A DNA stretch of 64,000 nt from Novosphingobium sp. SG751A. GTDB lineage: Bacteria; Pseudomonadota; Alphaproteobacteria; Sphingomonadales; Sphingomonadaceae. The notes under the pieces are model-generated. The model was not told where the DNA came from. It made no database searches and worked only from the letters and a program-made list of their open reading frames with translations. Below are positions 51,709 to 60,749 of this stretch, piece after piece (positions within the stretch are counted from its first letter, which is position 1; every line of letters starts with the position of its first letter). The position numbers and the translations under genes are program-made. The stretch covers positions 80,232 to 144,231 of the forward strand of contig NZ_JABGCB010000014.1 in the NCBI RefSeq assembly GCF_013149295.1, given 5' to 3'.

Positions 51709-54135
51709 ATGAAGGCGTTTCACGCCCGGATTTCGTTCGTCTCGATGGCATGCGCTCTGGCGGTATCGGCTCCGGCCTTTGCCCAGGCTCCGGCCGCTGC
51801 CGAGAACGTGACCGGCGACATCATCGTGACCGCGCAAAAGCGCTCCGAGCGCCTGCAGTCGGTGCCGGTTTCCATTCAGGCGGTCGAGGCGGCCACCTTG
51901 CAGAAGATGGCGATCCAGAGCCCCAAGGAATTCGGCCAGATCTCGCCCACGCTGAACTTTCAGGCGGCCGATGAAGCGCGCCTGTTCAACTTCTCGATCC
52001 GCGGCATCGGCACCGAAACCTTCTCGGTGGGCGTCGAGCCTTCGGTTTCCACCATCGTCGATGGCGTGGTGTACACCCGCGTCGGCTCGGTCTTTGACGG
52101 TTTGAACGATCTGGAACGCGTCGAAGTGCTCAACGGGCCGCAGGGCACGCTTCAGGGCAAGAACGCTTCGGCCGGCGCGGTGGTGATCGTGACCAAGGGG
52201 CCGGACCGCAAGAAGCTGGGCGGCAAGGTCGAACTCGTGGCGGCGGCCAATAATGAATATGGCGTCAATGCCATGCTGACCGGGCCTTTGTCCGACACTA
52301 CTGCTTTCCGCGTTTCGGGCTATTACCACACCGAAGACGGTCTGGTGATCAACAAGGCCACCAATTCGACGGTCAACAATTCGCAGTCTTATGGCGTGCG
52401 CGGCAAGTTCCTCTACGAGCCCTATGACGGCCTGACCTTCACGCTGGCGGGCGACTGGGCCTATCGCAAGGCCGATTGCTGCGGCGAACCGATCCGCGTG
52501 GCCGCGGCCAGCGGCAATGTGACCGCCGCCTATACCGGCACGCCCGTTGGCCCCGACAACCGCTATGTCAATTTCGACACGCAGCAGGTGGGCTGGCAGA
52601 AGAATCGCGGCGTTTCGCTGACCGCCGAGGCGAAGCTGGGCGAGTTTACGCTGACCAGCATCACCGCCTATCGCCAGTATCGCGACTTTGCCATCCGCGA
52701 CCGCGACGGCACCAACGCACCTTTTACCGGCGTGACGCCCCAGCAATTGTTCAGCGCCACCAACCCCGGCATCACCGCCGATGCGGCGCTGGCCAAGATG
52801 CAGGCGCTGCTGCTCAACCCGCTCAGCTTTGCCTGCCGCACGGTCAACGGCAGCCTGACCTGCGGCGAGAGCAACAGCCTGGAAAAGAGCGACACGTTCA
52901 GCCAGGAACTGCGCCTTGCCTCGCCCACCGGCGGGTTTGCGGATTATATCCTCGGCGCCTTCTACTATAATTCGATGACCGAGCGCGATCTGACCATCGG
53001 CGGCGTGCGTTCGAACATCGCGGGCAATGTCGCCTTTCCGACGCCCACCACGGTGACCGTCACCAACCCGAACGCCTATGTCTTTGCCGACATGATCACC
53101 AAGGTGCAGAACATCAATTCGGCGGTTTTCGCCAACCTCAACCTGCACCCCACCTCCAAGCTGACGCTGACGGGCGGCGTGCGCTTTGTGCATGACGAGT
53201 TGAAGTGGAACCACAAGAAGGTGACCGGCCCCAATGGCGACCATATCGGTGCGGCCACGACCGGCGGCGCCAATGCGGGCACGCCCAACTGGGACTTCTA
53301 TCGCACCTTCAGCGACAATGCGCTGCTGGGCCGCATCACCGCGCGCTATGAATTCAGCCGCGATTTCATGACCTACGCCTCCTTTGCCAAGGGCTATAAG
53401 GGGCAGGCGGTGGACGCCGACATGTTCGTGACGGCGGCCGGTATGGCGGCTCTGCCCGCTGCGCCCGAAACCTCGACCTCATATGAGATCGGCGTCAAGA
53501 GCCAGTGGTTCGACCGCAAGCTGACGATCAACCTGACCGGCTATAAGACCACTTTCGACGGCTATCAGACCTCGTCCTCGGGCACTGATGGTTCGGGCGC
53601 GCCGGTGCTGCGTTCGGCGGGCAAGCTCTATACCAAGGGCATCGAAGGCGACATCGTGCTGCGTCCGGTTCCGGCGCTGCGCCTGTCGGGCAACTTCCTG
53701 TTCTCGAAGAACGAGTTCGGCGATCTGTTCCTCAGCGCGACCCAGAACATCAAGGGCGGCATGCCTCTGAACGCGCCGGAAACCAAGTGGGGCCTGACAG
53801 GCAGTTATGACGTGCCGGTGGGCGGATGGGAGGCCAATGTGTCGACCAACTATACCTGGACCGGCAAGACGCTGTTCACCAATCTGGCCGATGCGACCAA
53901 TCCGAACTCGCCCTGGTTGCGTCCTTCGTTCGGCGTTGCCAATGCCTCGATCACCTTCACTTCGCCCGAGGGCAAGTATAAGCTGGGCCTTTATGTGAAG
54001 AACCTGTTCGACCAGCGCTATGTGGCCGGTATGCGCCGCATTTCCGGCTCGGTGGGCGGCGCGGGCGCGGTGGCTCAGGCCCTGCCGCGTGACTTCTACC
54101 GCTATATCGGCGGCACTGTGTCGGTGTCCTTCTGA
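51709..54135 (+). CDS. TonB-dependent outer-membrane receptor
   Basis: An 808-residue outer-membrane transporter. It has a signal peptide ending AFA-QAP, an N-terminal GDIIVTAQKRSE segment, a plug domain (about residues 45-165, with SIRGIGTETFSVGVEPSV and VEVLNGPQGTLQGKNASAG), and a long beta-barrel. The barrel ends in the C-terminal aromatic SVSF, with last residue Phe. This is the sphingomonad type used for nutrients other than iron as well as siderophores; position suggests uptake of an aromatic or alicyclic ester. AGGGAGAG lies before the ATG at 51709. The stop shares a base with the next start (TGATG). Confidence 0.93.
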   Translation: MKAFHARISFVSMACALAVSAPAFAQAPAAAENVTGDIIVTAQKRSERLQSVPVSIQAVEAATLQKMAIQSPKEFGQISPTLNFQAADEARLFNFSIRGIGTETFSVGVEPSVSTIVDGVVYTRVGSVFDGLNDLERVEVLNGPQGTLQGKNASAGAVVIVTKGPDRKKLGGKVELVAAANNEYGVNAMLTGPLSDTTAFRVSGYYHTEDGLVINKATNSTVNNSQSYGVRGKFLYEPYDGLTFTLAGDWAYRKADCCGEPIRVAAASGNVTAAYTGTPVGPDNRYVNFDTQQVGWQKNRGVSLTAEAKLGEFTLTSITAYRQYRDFAIRDRDGTNAPFTGVTPQQLFSATNPGITADAALAKMQALLLNPLSFACRTVNGSLTCGESNSLEKSDTFSQELRLASPTGGFADYILGAFYYNSMTERDLTIGGVRSNIAGNVAFPTPTTVTVTNPNAYVFADMITKVQNINSAVFANLNLHPTSKLTLTGGVRFVHDELKWNHKKVTGPNGDHIGAATTGGANAGTPNWDFYRTFSDNALLGRITARYEFSRDFMTYASFAKGYKGQAVDADMFVTAAGMAALPAAPETSTSYEIGVKSQWFDRKLTINLTGYKTTFDGYQTSSSGTDGSGAPVLRSAGKLYTKGIEGDIVLRPVPALRLSGNFLFSKNEFGDLFLSATQNIKGGMPLNAPETKWGLTGSYDVPVGGWEANVSTNYTWTGKTLFTNLADATNPNSPWLRPSFGVANASITFTSPEGKYKLGLYVKNLFDQRYVAGMRRISGSVGGAGAVAQALPRDFYRYIGGTVSVSF

Positions 54136-54617
54136 TGCGCGCCCCGTCCGGCCGCCCGAACTCTGCTCTTGCCGTCAGGGCGGGGCTGGAAGGCGGGCTG
54201 CTGGGCGGGGTGGTGATCTGGATCTATGAGGCGGCGGTGTGGGTCGGCGTGCAGCATATGATGCCGCTTGCCGGAATTGCCCGCAACGCCACCGGTCTGG
54301 TGTTTGGCAAAGCCTTTCAGGAGGCCCTCGGGTCGCTTGCCTATCTGCTGGGGATTGCCATTCATTTTGGTTTCGCGCTGGTCTGGGGCGTTCTGTTTGC
54401 GACTGTGTGGCCGGGGCTGCGCCGTCGCGGATGGGAGGCCAGCCTTGCCGGGCTGCTGCTCGCGCCCGTCTTGTGGGTGGTGATGCATGTGGCCATTTCC
54501 ATCGCGGGCCATGAACATCCCGATTACCTTGACCCTGCCATCATCATCGGCGGCATTTTCAGCCATATTTTCTATTCTGTTCCCATGGCGCTGTGGATCA
54601 GGCGGCGTATGGCGTAA
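54135..54617 (+). CDS. Small polytopic membrane protein, function unknown
   Basis: I do not recognise this 160-residue protein. It has four hydrophobic segments (about residues 18-38, 65-92, 100-122 and 137-153), with GLEGGLLGG at the first and a conserved-looking HEHPDYLDP between the third and fourth. Its ATG overlaps the stop of the TonB receptor by one base, so it is coupled to that gene. A strong terminator follows. It may be an inner-membrane partner in uptake, by context only. Confidence 0.7.
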   Translation: MRAPSGRPNSALAVRAGLEGGLLGGVVIWIYEAAVWVGVQHMMPLAGIARNATGLVFGKAFQEALGSLAYLLGIAIHFGFALVWGVLFATVWPGLRRRGWEASLAGLLLAPVLWVVMHVAISIAGHEHPDYLDPAIIIGGIFSHIFYSVPMALWIRRRMA

Positions 54618-54636
54618 ATCTTCCCTACCCTGACTG

Positions 54637-54674
54637 CCGGGAGGGCGGCTCATGCCCTCCCGGTCTTTCTTTTT
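54637..54674 (+). terminator. Strong rho-independent terminator after the TonB receptor operon
   Basis: A perfect 10-bp stem CCGGGAGGGC (54637-54646) and GCCCTCCCGG (54654-54663) with a 7-base loop is followed by TCTTTCTTTTT. It ends just 14 bases before the aroE-type start codon. Confidence 0.9.
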
Positions 54675-54688
54675 CCGAGATTGCTTTC

Positions 54689-55570
54689 ATGACCCATGCT
54701 TCCCCCCCGTTTTCCTCCCACGCTGTCGGCCTGATCGGGCGGGGCATAAGCGCCAGCCGCTCGCCCGCGATCCATGAGGCCGAGGCGCGGGCTTTGGGCG
54801 TTCCGCTGACCTATCGCCTGTTCGATTTTGACGCGATGAAATGGGCGGATGAGGATCTGGGCCGGGCGGTGCGGCTGATGGCTGACATCGGCTATTCGGG
54901 CAGTAATGTGACCTTTCCCTTCAAGCAGCAGGTGATCGAGCATTGCGATGAATTGAGCGCGCAGGCGCGCGTGCTGGGTGCGGTCAACACGCTGGTGTTT
55001 CGAGATGGTCGTGTGATCGGTGAAAACACCGATTGGATCGGCTTTTCATGGCTGGTCGAACGCGCTTTCGGCTCGATTGCGGGCGTGTCGGTGGCCCAGA
55101 TCGGCACCGGCGGCGCGGGCAGCGCGACCGCGCTGGCGCTGGGGCAGCTGGGCGCAGGCGAGGTGGTGCTGTTCGACCCCGAGGCCGCAAGGGCGCAGCG
55201 TCTGGCCGAGAGCCTGTCGCAGGCGGTGCCGTCCTGCCGCTTTACCGTGGCCGATGATGTGGGCGCCGCGATTGCCCCTTGCGCGGGCGTGGTCAATGCA
55301 ACGCCGGTGGGCATGGCCAAATTGCCCGGCGTGCCGTTTGATCCGGCCTTGATGCGGGCCGATCAATGGCTGGCCGACATCATCTATTTTCCTTTGGAAA
55401 CAGAGCTGTTGGCCGCCGCCCGCACGCAGGGGCAAAGGGTGGCCAATGGCGTGTCGATGGTGGTAGGACAGGCGGCCGAAGCCTTTCGCCACATCACCGG
55501 CATCGCTCCTGACCGGGAGCGGATGCTGGCGCGTCTGTTGGCGGATATTGCAGGAGAACAGGCTGCATGA
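54689..55570 (+). CDS. Quinate/shikimate dehydrogenase (catabolic AroE-like)
   Basis: A 293-residue enzyme of the shikimate dehydrogenase family. It has the substrate motif SASRSPAIHEAEARALG, the catalytic Lys in NVTFPFKQQV, the Asp in NTDWIGF, and the nucleotide motif GTGGAGSA. The RSPAIHEAEARALG form is like catabolic quinate/shikimate dehydrogenases rather than biosynthetic AroE (SLSP...N). It oxidises shikimate or quinate with NAD(P). The ATG has no clear ribosome site and lies 14 bases after a strong terminator. Its stop overlaps the quiC start (ATGA). I leave the symbol blank because catabolic AroE naming varies. Confidence 0.88.
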   Translation: MTHASPPFSSHAVGLIGRGISASRSPAIHEAEARALGVPLTYRLFDFDAMKWADEDLGRAVRLMADIGYSGSNVTFPFKQQVIEHCDELSAQARVLGAVNTLVFRDGRVIGENTDWIGFSWLVERAFGSIAGVSVAQIGTGGAGSATALALGQLGAGEVVLFDPEAARAQRLAESLSQAVPSCRFTVADDVGAAIAPCAGVVNATPVGMAKLPGVPFDPALMRADQWLADIIYFPLETELLAAARTQGQRVANGVSMVVGQAAEAFRHITGIAPDRERMLARLLADIAGEQAA

Positions 55571-57441
55571 CCCCCACCTTCCGTTCCTCTATCGCCACGA
55601 TCTCCATCAGCGGCACTTTGGCCGAGAAGCTGAATGCCATTGCGGCGGCGGGCTATCAGGCGGTGGAGATTTTCGAGAACGACCTGCTCAGCGCCCCGCA
55701 ATCGGCGGTGGAGATCGGGGCCATGTGCCGCGATCTGGGGCTGGATGTGGCCATGCTCCAACCTTTCCGCGATTACGAAGGCTTGCCCGCAGACCAGCGC
55801 GCGCGGGCCGAGGAACGGATGCGCCGCAAATTCGCGGTGATGGAGGATCTGGGCACCGATCTGGTCCTGCTCTGCTCGAATTGTTCGCCCCATGCGGCGG
55901 GGGATCGCGACACGCTGCTTTCCGACCTTTCCCGCATCGCCGGGATCGCGGGCGAGCATGGCAAGCGCATTGCCTATGAGGCGCTGGCATGGGGCGCCCA
56001 TGTCAACGATCACCGCGATGCGTGGAGCCTTGTGCGCGATGTCGATCACCCCGCGCTCGGCCTGACGCTCGACAGTTTCCACTCGCTTTCGCGCAATATC
56101 CCCAGCGCCAGCATCGGCGACATCCGCGCCGATAAGCTGTTCATCGTGCAATGGGCCGATGCGCCGCGTCTGCAAATGGACCTGCTCAACTGGAGCCGCC
56201 ATTTTCGCTGTATGCCGGGCCAAGGCGATTTTGCGCTCGATGAATTTGCCGCGCAATTGCTGCGCATCGGCTATGACGGCTATTGGAGCCTCGAAATCTT
56301 CAACGACCGGTTCCGTGCAGGGTCGGCCAGTCAGGTCGCGCGCGATGGTCTGCGCGGATTGAAAGTGCTGCATGACGGTGCATCACGCGCGCTGGGCCGC
56401 ACGCCTGAAATGCCCGCCGCCATTGCGCCTATGGGCGTGGAATTCATCGAATTTGCCGCCAGCCATGCCGAGGCGGAGGAATTTACCGGCATTTTCGCCG
56501 CGCTGGGCTTTGAACGCACCGGCCGCCATCGCTCCAAACAGGTCGAACGCTGGCAGCAGGGCGGGATCAACCTTGTCATCAATTCGGAGCCGGAAGGTCT
56601 CGCGCATAGTTTCGACATGGTGCACGGCGGCTCGGTCTGCGCCATCGGCCTTGCCGTGCCGGATCAATCCGCCGCCATTGCGCGAGCCGAAGCGCTCGAC
56701 ATTCCCCGCTTCAGCCAGAGCGTCGCGCCCGATGAATGGCAGATTCCGGCGGTGCGCGGGGTGGGCGGGTCGCTTTTCTATCTGGTTGATGCGGCCACCG
56801 ATGCGGATATGTGGGCGCAGGAATTTCCGGGCAGCACTCTGCCCGGCACCACCGGCCTGACCCGCGTCGATCATATTGCCCAGACGATGCAATATGAGGA
56901 AATGCTGAGCTGGCTGCTCTATTACACCGCGCTGTTCGATTTTGCCAAAACGCCCCAACTCGAAATCTCCGATCCCATGGGCATCGTCTATTCGCAGGCG
57001 GTGGAAAGCCGCAACACGGCCAAACCGGTGCGTTTCACGCTCAATGGCTCGATGGCGGCCAATGCGCTTTCGACCCGCTTCCTGCACAATTACTTTGGCG
57101 CCGGGGTTCAGCATATCGCCTTTGCCTGCGACGACATTTTTGCAGTTGCCGCGCGGGCCAAGGCGGCGGGTCTGCCCTTCCTTGCCATCGGCCCCAATTA
57201 TTACGAGGATCTGGAGGCCCGTTTTGGCCTTGCCCCCGAACTGGTGGCGCGGCTGGCCGAGCATAACATCCTCTATGACCGCGACGAGGCGGGCGAATAT
57301 TTCCAGTTCTACAGCCGGGCTGTTGCCAAGCGCATCTTCTTCGAAGTGGTCCAGCGGCGCGGCTATGACGCCTATGGCGCAACCAATGCCTCGATCCGCC
57401 TGAACGCGCAGGCCGCCCACCGCGACCCTGTCCAATTCTGA
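55567..57441 (+). CDS. quiC: 3-dehydroshikimate dehydratase with C-terminal HPPD-like domain
   Basis: The enzyme converts 3-dehydroshikimate to protocatechuate. The 624-residue protein is a two-domain QuiC1-type fusion. The N-terminal TIM barrel (1-265) has metal ligands Glu138, Asp169, Gln195 and Glu243, each four positions after the residues known in Pseudomonas putida QuiC1. The C-terminal region (about 285-600) is like 4-hydroxyphenylpyruvate dioxygenase and keeps its metal triad His436, His516 and Glu593 (FFEVVQRRG). The role of the second domain in this family is unclear. The start overlaps the dehydrogenase gene by four bases, so the two act in one pathway. Confidence 0.93.
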   Translation: MTPTFRSSIATISISGTLAEKLNAIAAAGYQAVEIFENDLLSAPQSAVEIGAMCRDLGLDVAMLQPFRDYEGLPADQRARAEERMRRKFAVMEDLGTDLVLLCSNCSPHAAGDRDTLLSDLSRIAGIAGEHGKRIAYEALAWGAHVNDHRDAWSLVRDVDHPALGLTLDSFHSLSRNIPSASIGDIRADKLFIVQWADAPRLQMDLLNWSRHFRCMPGQGDFALDEFAAQLLRIGYDGYWSLEIFNDRFRAGSASQVARDGLRGLKVLHDGASRALGRTPEMPAAIAPMGVEFIEFAASHAEAEEFTGIFAALGFERTGRHRSKQVERWQQGGINLVINSEPEGLAHSFDMVHGGSVCAIGLAVPDQSAAIARAEALDIPRFSQSVAPDEWQIPAVRGVGGSLFYLVDAATDADMWAQEFPGSTLPGTTGLTRVDHIAQTMQYEEMLSWLLYYTALFDFAKTPQLEISDPMGIVYSQAVESRNTAKPVRFTLNGSMAANALSTRFLHNYFGAGVQHIAFACDDIFAVAARAKAAGLPFLAIGPNYYEDLEARFGLAPELVARLAEHNILYDRDEAGEYFQFYSRAVAKRIFFEVVQRRGYDAYGATNASIRLNAQAAHRDPVQF

Positions 57442-57463
57442 AAAACCCCAAGGATAGACCCCC

Positions 57464-58693
57464 ATGGCCTTCGTCTCCGCTGTCCCTGATGCTGCTTCTG
57501 ATACGGCCCTCGATACGGCGGATGACCACTGGACTCGCAAGGCGATGGCGATTGTCGCGCTGTGCTTTGCGCTGAACATGGCCGATGGGATGGACGTGCT
57601 GGTCGTTTCCTTCATTGCGCCCTCGTTGCAGAATGAATGGGGCGTCTCGCCCGCCGAACTGGCCATCGTGTTCAGCACGGGCCTTGCGGGCATGGCGCTG
57701 GGCGGCCTTGGTCTTGCCCCCATGGCCGACCGGTTCGGGCGGCGGCGGATGGTGGCGCTGGCCATGGCGCTGATGGCGCTGGCCATGGCGGTGTCCAGCT
57801 TTACCCATTCGGTGCTGGAACTGGCCTTTGTGCGCTTTTTCATCGGCACAGGGATCGGCACGGTGCTGGCCTGCATTTCGGCCATTGCCGCGCGTGTCGC
57901 CCCGCGCAAGCATCGCAATTTTGCCGTGGGCGTGCTTCAGGCGGGCTATCCCATCGGCGCGATGTTTACCGGTTTCATCACCGCATGGGCGCTGCCGATC
58001 TTTGGCTGGCATGCGATTTTGCTGGGCACGGCGGCGGTTTCGGCGCTTTTGGTGCCGGTGATCCTCTCGATCCTGCCCTCCGGCCTTGACGCCGGCGCGC
58101 AGGGCCAGCACGCCAGCATCGGCGAAGTGGTCAGCGGCACGCGCCGCGCCAATTCGATCCGCCTGTGGGTGGCGACGATCTGCGGCTTCATGGCGCTCTA
58201 TTTCATCACCAGCTGGATCACCAAACTCTCGATCGAGGCGGGCCTGCCCCAGACGCAGGCGATCATCGCCAGCGCGATCTACAATTTCGGTGCCTTTGCC
58301 GGGACCGTGGCGATGAGCATCGCGGGCACCCATTATGACGTGCGGCGCCTGTGCAGCGTGCTGCTGGCGGCGACGGCGGGGGTTTTCCTGTTCTTTGGCG
58401 GGGTGTCGATGCCGCTGTGGGGCGTGCTGGCCTCGGCCTTTGTCATGGGCGTGACGCTTCAGGGGGGCTTCAACATGCTTTATCCGCTGGCGGCGCAGGT
58501 CTATCCCGATGCGGTGCGCGCCACGGGCATCGGCTGGGCCTTTGGCATTGGCCGTATCGGCGCGTTCACCGGCCCGCTGCTGGGCGGCTGGGCACTGGGC
58601 CAGCATTGGCCGCTGGTGGCGATCTTTGCGCTGTTCTGCGGGCCGCTGCTGATCGCGGCCATCTCGGCCGCCGGGGTCAGCAAGGACGTATGA
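57464..58693 (+). CDS. MFS transporter, aromatic acid:H+ symporter (AAHS) type
   Basis: A 409-residue major-facilitator protein with 12 hydrophobic segments, the AAHS-type first-helix motif NMADGMDVLVV (near residues 39-49), and the loop 2-3 signature ADRFGRRR. This family imports aromatic or hydroaromatic acids such as quinate, shikimate and protocatechuate. It follows quiC by 22 bp on the same strand and is probably the inner-membrane step of the quinate/shikimate pathway. Confidence 0.88.
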   Translation: MAFVSAVPDAASDTALDTADDHWTRKAMAIVALCFALNMADGMDVLVVSFIAPSLQNEWGVSPAELAIVFSTGLAGMALGGLGLAPMADRFGRRRMVALAMALMALAMAVSSFTHSVLELAFVRFFIGTGIGTVLACISAIAARVAPRKHRNFAVGVLQAGYPIGAMFTGFITAWALPIFGWHAILLGTAAVSALLVPVILSILPSGLDAGAQGQHASIGEVVSGTRRANSIRLWVATICGFMALYFITSWITKLSIEAGLPQTQAIIASAIYNFGAFAGTVAMSIAGTHYDVRRLCSVLLAATAGVFLFFGGVSMPLWGVLASAFVMGVTLQGGFNMLYPLAAQVYPDAVRATGIGWAFGIGRIGAFTGPLLGGWALGQHWPLVAIFALFCGPLLIAAISAAGVSKDV

Positions 58694-58815
58694 TCCTATT
58701 CACGCCATGGATAGTTGCCCATCGGCGGATTGAAATAGAAGCCTCGCGCCAAAGCGCCTAATCAAGGGACAAGAGAAAATAGGCCCCAAAATCCGGGGCC
58801 GCGCATCGGGAGAAT

Positions 58816-60042
58816 ATGCAGGTGACAGGCCACCATCAGCCGGGTTTCATGACAGGCCTATCGCTGCTGATCCCGATAACGCTCTCCACCATGGCCATCG
58901 TGCTGCTGGCGCCGATCCTGCCGGGGTTGCTGAACGAATTTTCCCGGATTCCGGCGCATGAATATTGGGTGCCGATGATCCTGACGGTGCCCGCGCTCTG
59001 CGTGGCGCTGTTCTCGCCGGTGGCGGGGATGCTGGGCGACTGGTTCGGGCGGCGGCGTCTGCTGATCTGGGCGCTGGTGGCCTATGCGGCGGTGGGCATC
59101 GCGCCGGTTTTCCTGACCGATCTGACCGCGATCATCATCAGCCGCATCGGCGTAGGCGTGGCCGAAGCGCTGATTATGGTGCTGACCACGACGATGATCG
59201 GTGACTATTTCAAGGGCGCCGCACGCGACAAATGGCTGGCGGGACAGACGGCTTTCGCCTCGATGTCGGCGCTGCTGTTCTTCAACATTGGCGGACAACT
59301 GGGCCGCTTTGGCTGGCGCGCGCCGTTCTGGGTCTATGGCTCGGCGCTGGTCATGCTGGCGCTGGTGCTGATCTTCACCTGGGAACCGTCCGAGGCGGAC
59401 GCCGAGGAAGAAGCCGATCACGCCCCGCATCACGGCGCGTGGGGCGGTTTTCCGTGGAGCCGGATGGCCGGGATCATCGCCATCACCATCTATGGCTCTG
59501 TGCTGTTCTATACGGTCCAGATTCAGGCCGGGCGCGGCATTGCCCTGCTGGGCGTGAGCGATCCGGGCCGGATCGGTTTCCTGACCTCGGTGGCCAGCAT
59601 CGGCGTGCCGATCGGCACCTTCATCTATTCGCGGATCGGGCGGATGCGGGTGGCGCATCTGCTGCTGGGCGAATTTGCGTTTCTTACGGTCGGCTTCCTG
59701 CTGATGGGGCGCGCAGGGTCGACCACGCCCTTCCTGATCGGCTGTTTCATCAACCAATTGGGCGCAGGCGTGCTGCTGCCGACCTTGCTGGTCTGGGCGA
59801 TGGACGGGCTGCCTTTCGACATTCGCGCCCGCGCGGCGGGCTTGTGGACCGGGGCCTTTTCCATCGGCCAATTCCTCTGCCCGGTGGTGGTGACCTTGGG
59901 CAGCAGCCATGCGGGCGGGCTGATGGGGGCGTTCAGCCTGCTGTCGGGCGCGGCATTGGTGGGCGCGATTGGCGCCTTGGTGGGGGCGCTGCGCAAGGGG
60001 GCGGTTCTGGTCGGCGGTGAAAAGGTAGCGCTTCATGGCTGA
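58816..60042 (+). CDS. MFS transporter
   Basis: A 408-residue major-facilitator protein with about 12 hydrophobic segments, the loop motif GDWFGRRR near residues 75-82, and an acidic, His-containing cytoplasmic loop (EADAEEEADHAPHH) in the middle. The substrate is unknown. It overlaps the next SDR gene by eight bases. The 122-bp gap before it has a GGCCCC/GGGGCC stem (58782-58800) without a T-run, and GGGAGA ahead of the ATG. It may serve the second catabolic group rather than quinate uptake. Confidence 0.85.
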   Translation: MQVTGHHQPGFMTGLSLLIPITLSTMAIVLLAPILPGLLNEFSRIPAHEYWVPMILTVPALCVALFSPVAGMLGDWFGRRRLLIWALVAYAAVGIAPVFLTDLTAIIISRIGVGVAEALIMVLTTTMIGDYFKGAARDKWLAGQTAFASMSALLFFNIGGQLGRFGWRAPFWVYGSALVMLALVLIFTWEPSEADAEEEADHAPHHGAWGGFPWSRMAGIIAITIYGSVLFYTVQIQAGRGIALLGVSDPGRIGFLTSVASIGVPIGTFIYSRIGRMRVAHLLLGEFAFLTVGFLLMGRAGSTTPFLIGCFINQLGAGVLLPTLLVWAMDGLPFDIRARAAGLWTGAFSIGQFLCPVVVTLGSSHAGGLMGAFSLLSGAALVGAIGALVGALRKGAVLVGGEKVALHG

Positions 60043-60748
60043 TCGTCTGGCAGGCAAGGTGGCGGTGGTCACCGGGGCGGGCAATGGCATTGGCGCGGGC
60101 TGCGCCGCGCATTTCCGGGCGCAGGGGGCGACAGTCATCGGCGTCGATATTTCCGGCACGGACCGGGACTGCGATCTGACCGACGAGGGCGCGGTGGCCG
60201 ATCTCTTCGCCGCGATTGGCGCGGAATATGGGCGGGTGGATATCCTGCTCAACGCCGCCGCTTTCGCCACTTTCGCATGGATCGAGGAAATGACCTATGC
60301 CCAGTGGAAGCGCACGTTGGTGGGTGAACTCGACATCGTGTTCCTGCCCACGCGCGCGGCATGGGGCCTGCTGAAGGCCAGCGGGCGGGCCAGCATCATC
60401 AATTTCGCCAGCGCCAATGCGGCCCATGCTCTGGAAGGTTCGGCCGCGCTGGCCCATTGCGCGGGCAAGGGCGGGGTGCTGGCCATGACGCGCCAATTGG
60501 CGATGGAGGGCGCCCTCCATGGCATCCGCGCCAACACAATCGCGCCGGGCTTCATCCTGACCGCCGCCACGCGCGCGCATATGGAAAGCGAACCTGCCCT
60601 GCGCGAGAAAGTGTTGGCCAAGAATATGGTCAAGATCCTTGGCGAGCCGCAGGATATTGCCCATGCCGCGACATGGCTGGCCAGCGACGAGGCACGCTAT
60701 GTGACGGGCGCCAACATCGCGGTAGATGCGGGCGCCACGGCCTGGTGA
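60035..60748 (+). CDS. SDR-family protein with His in place of the catalytic Tyr
   Basis: A 237-residue short-chain dehydrogenase fold. The cofactor motif TGAGNGIG (residues 13-20) and the active-site Ser126 and Lys145 are present. But the catalytic YxxxK reads H141-CAG-K145, and the NNAG motif is LNAAAF, so the usual Tyr is missing. The protein may use a different mechanism or be inactive. It overlaps the MFS gene by eight bases and converges with another SDR across one base, in an arrangement typical of catabolic loci. Confidence 0.85.
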   Translation: MADRLAGKVAVVTGAGNGIGAGCAAHFRAQGATVIGVDISGTDRDCDLTDEGAVADLFAAIGAEYGRVDILLNAAAFATFAWIEEMTYAQWKRTLVGELDIVFLPTRAAWGLLKASGRASIINFASANAAHALEGSAALAHCAGKGGVLAMTRQLAMEGALHGIRANTIAPGFILTAATRAHMESEPALREKVLAKNMVKILGEPQDIAHAATWLASDEARYVTGANIAVDAGATAW

Positions 60749-60749
60749 A

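Noticed and set aside
58782..58800. GGCCCC/GGGGCC stem-loop between the two MFS genes as a terminator
   Set aside because: The stem is short and followed by GCGCATCGGG rather than a T-run.
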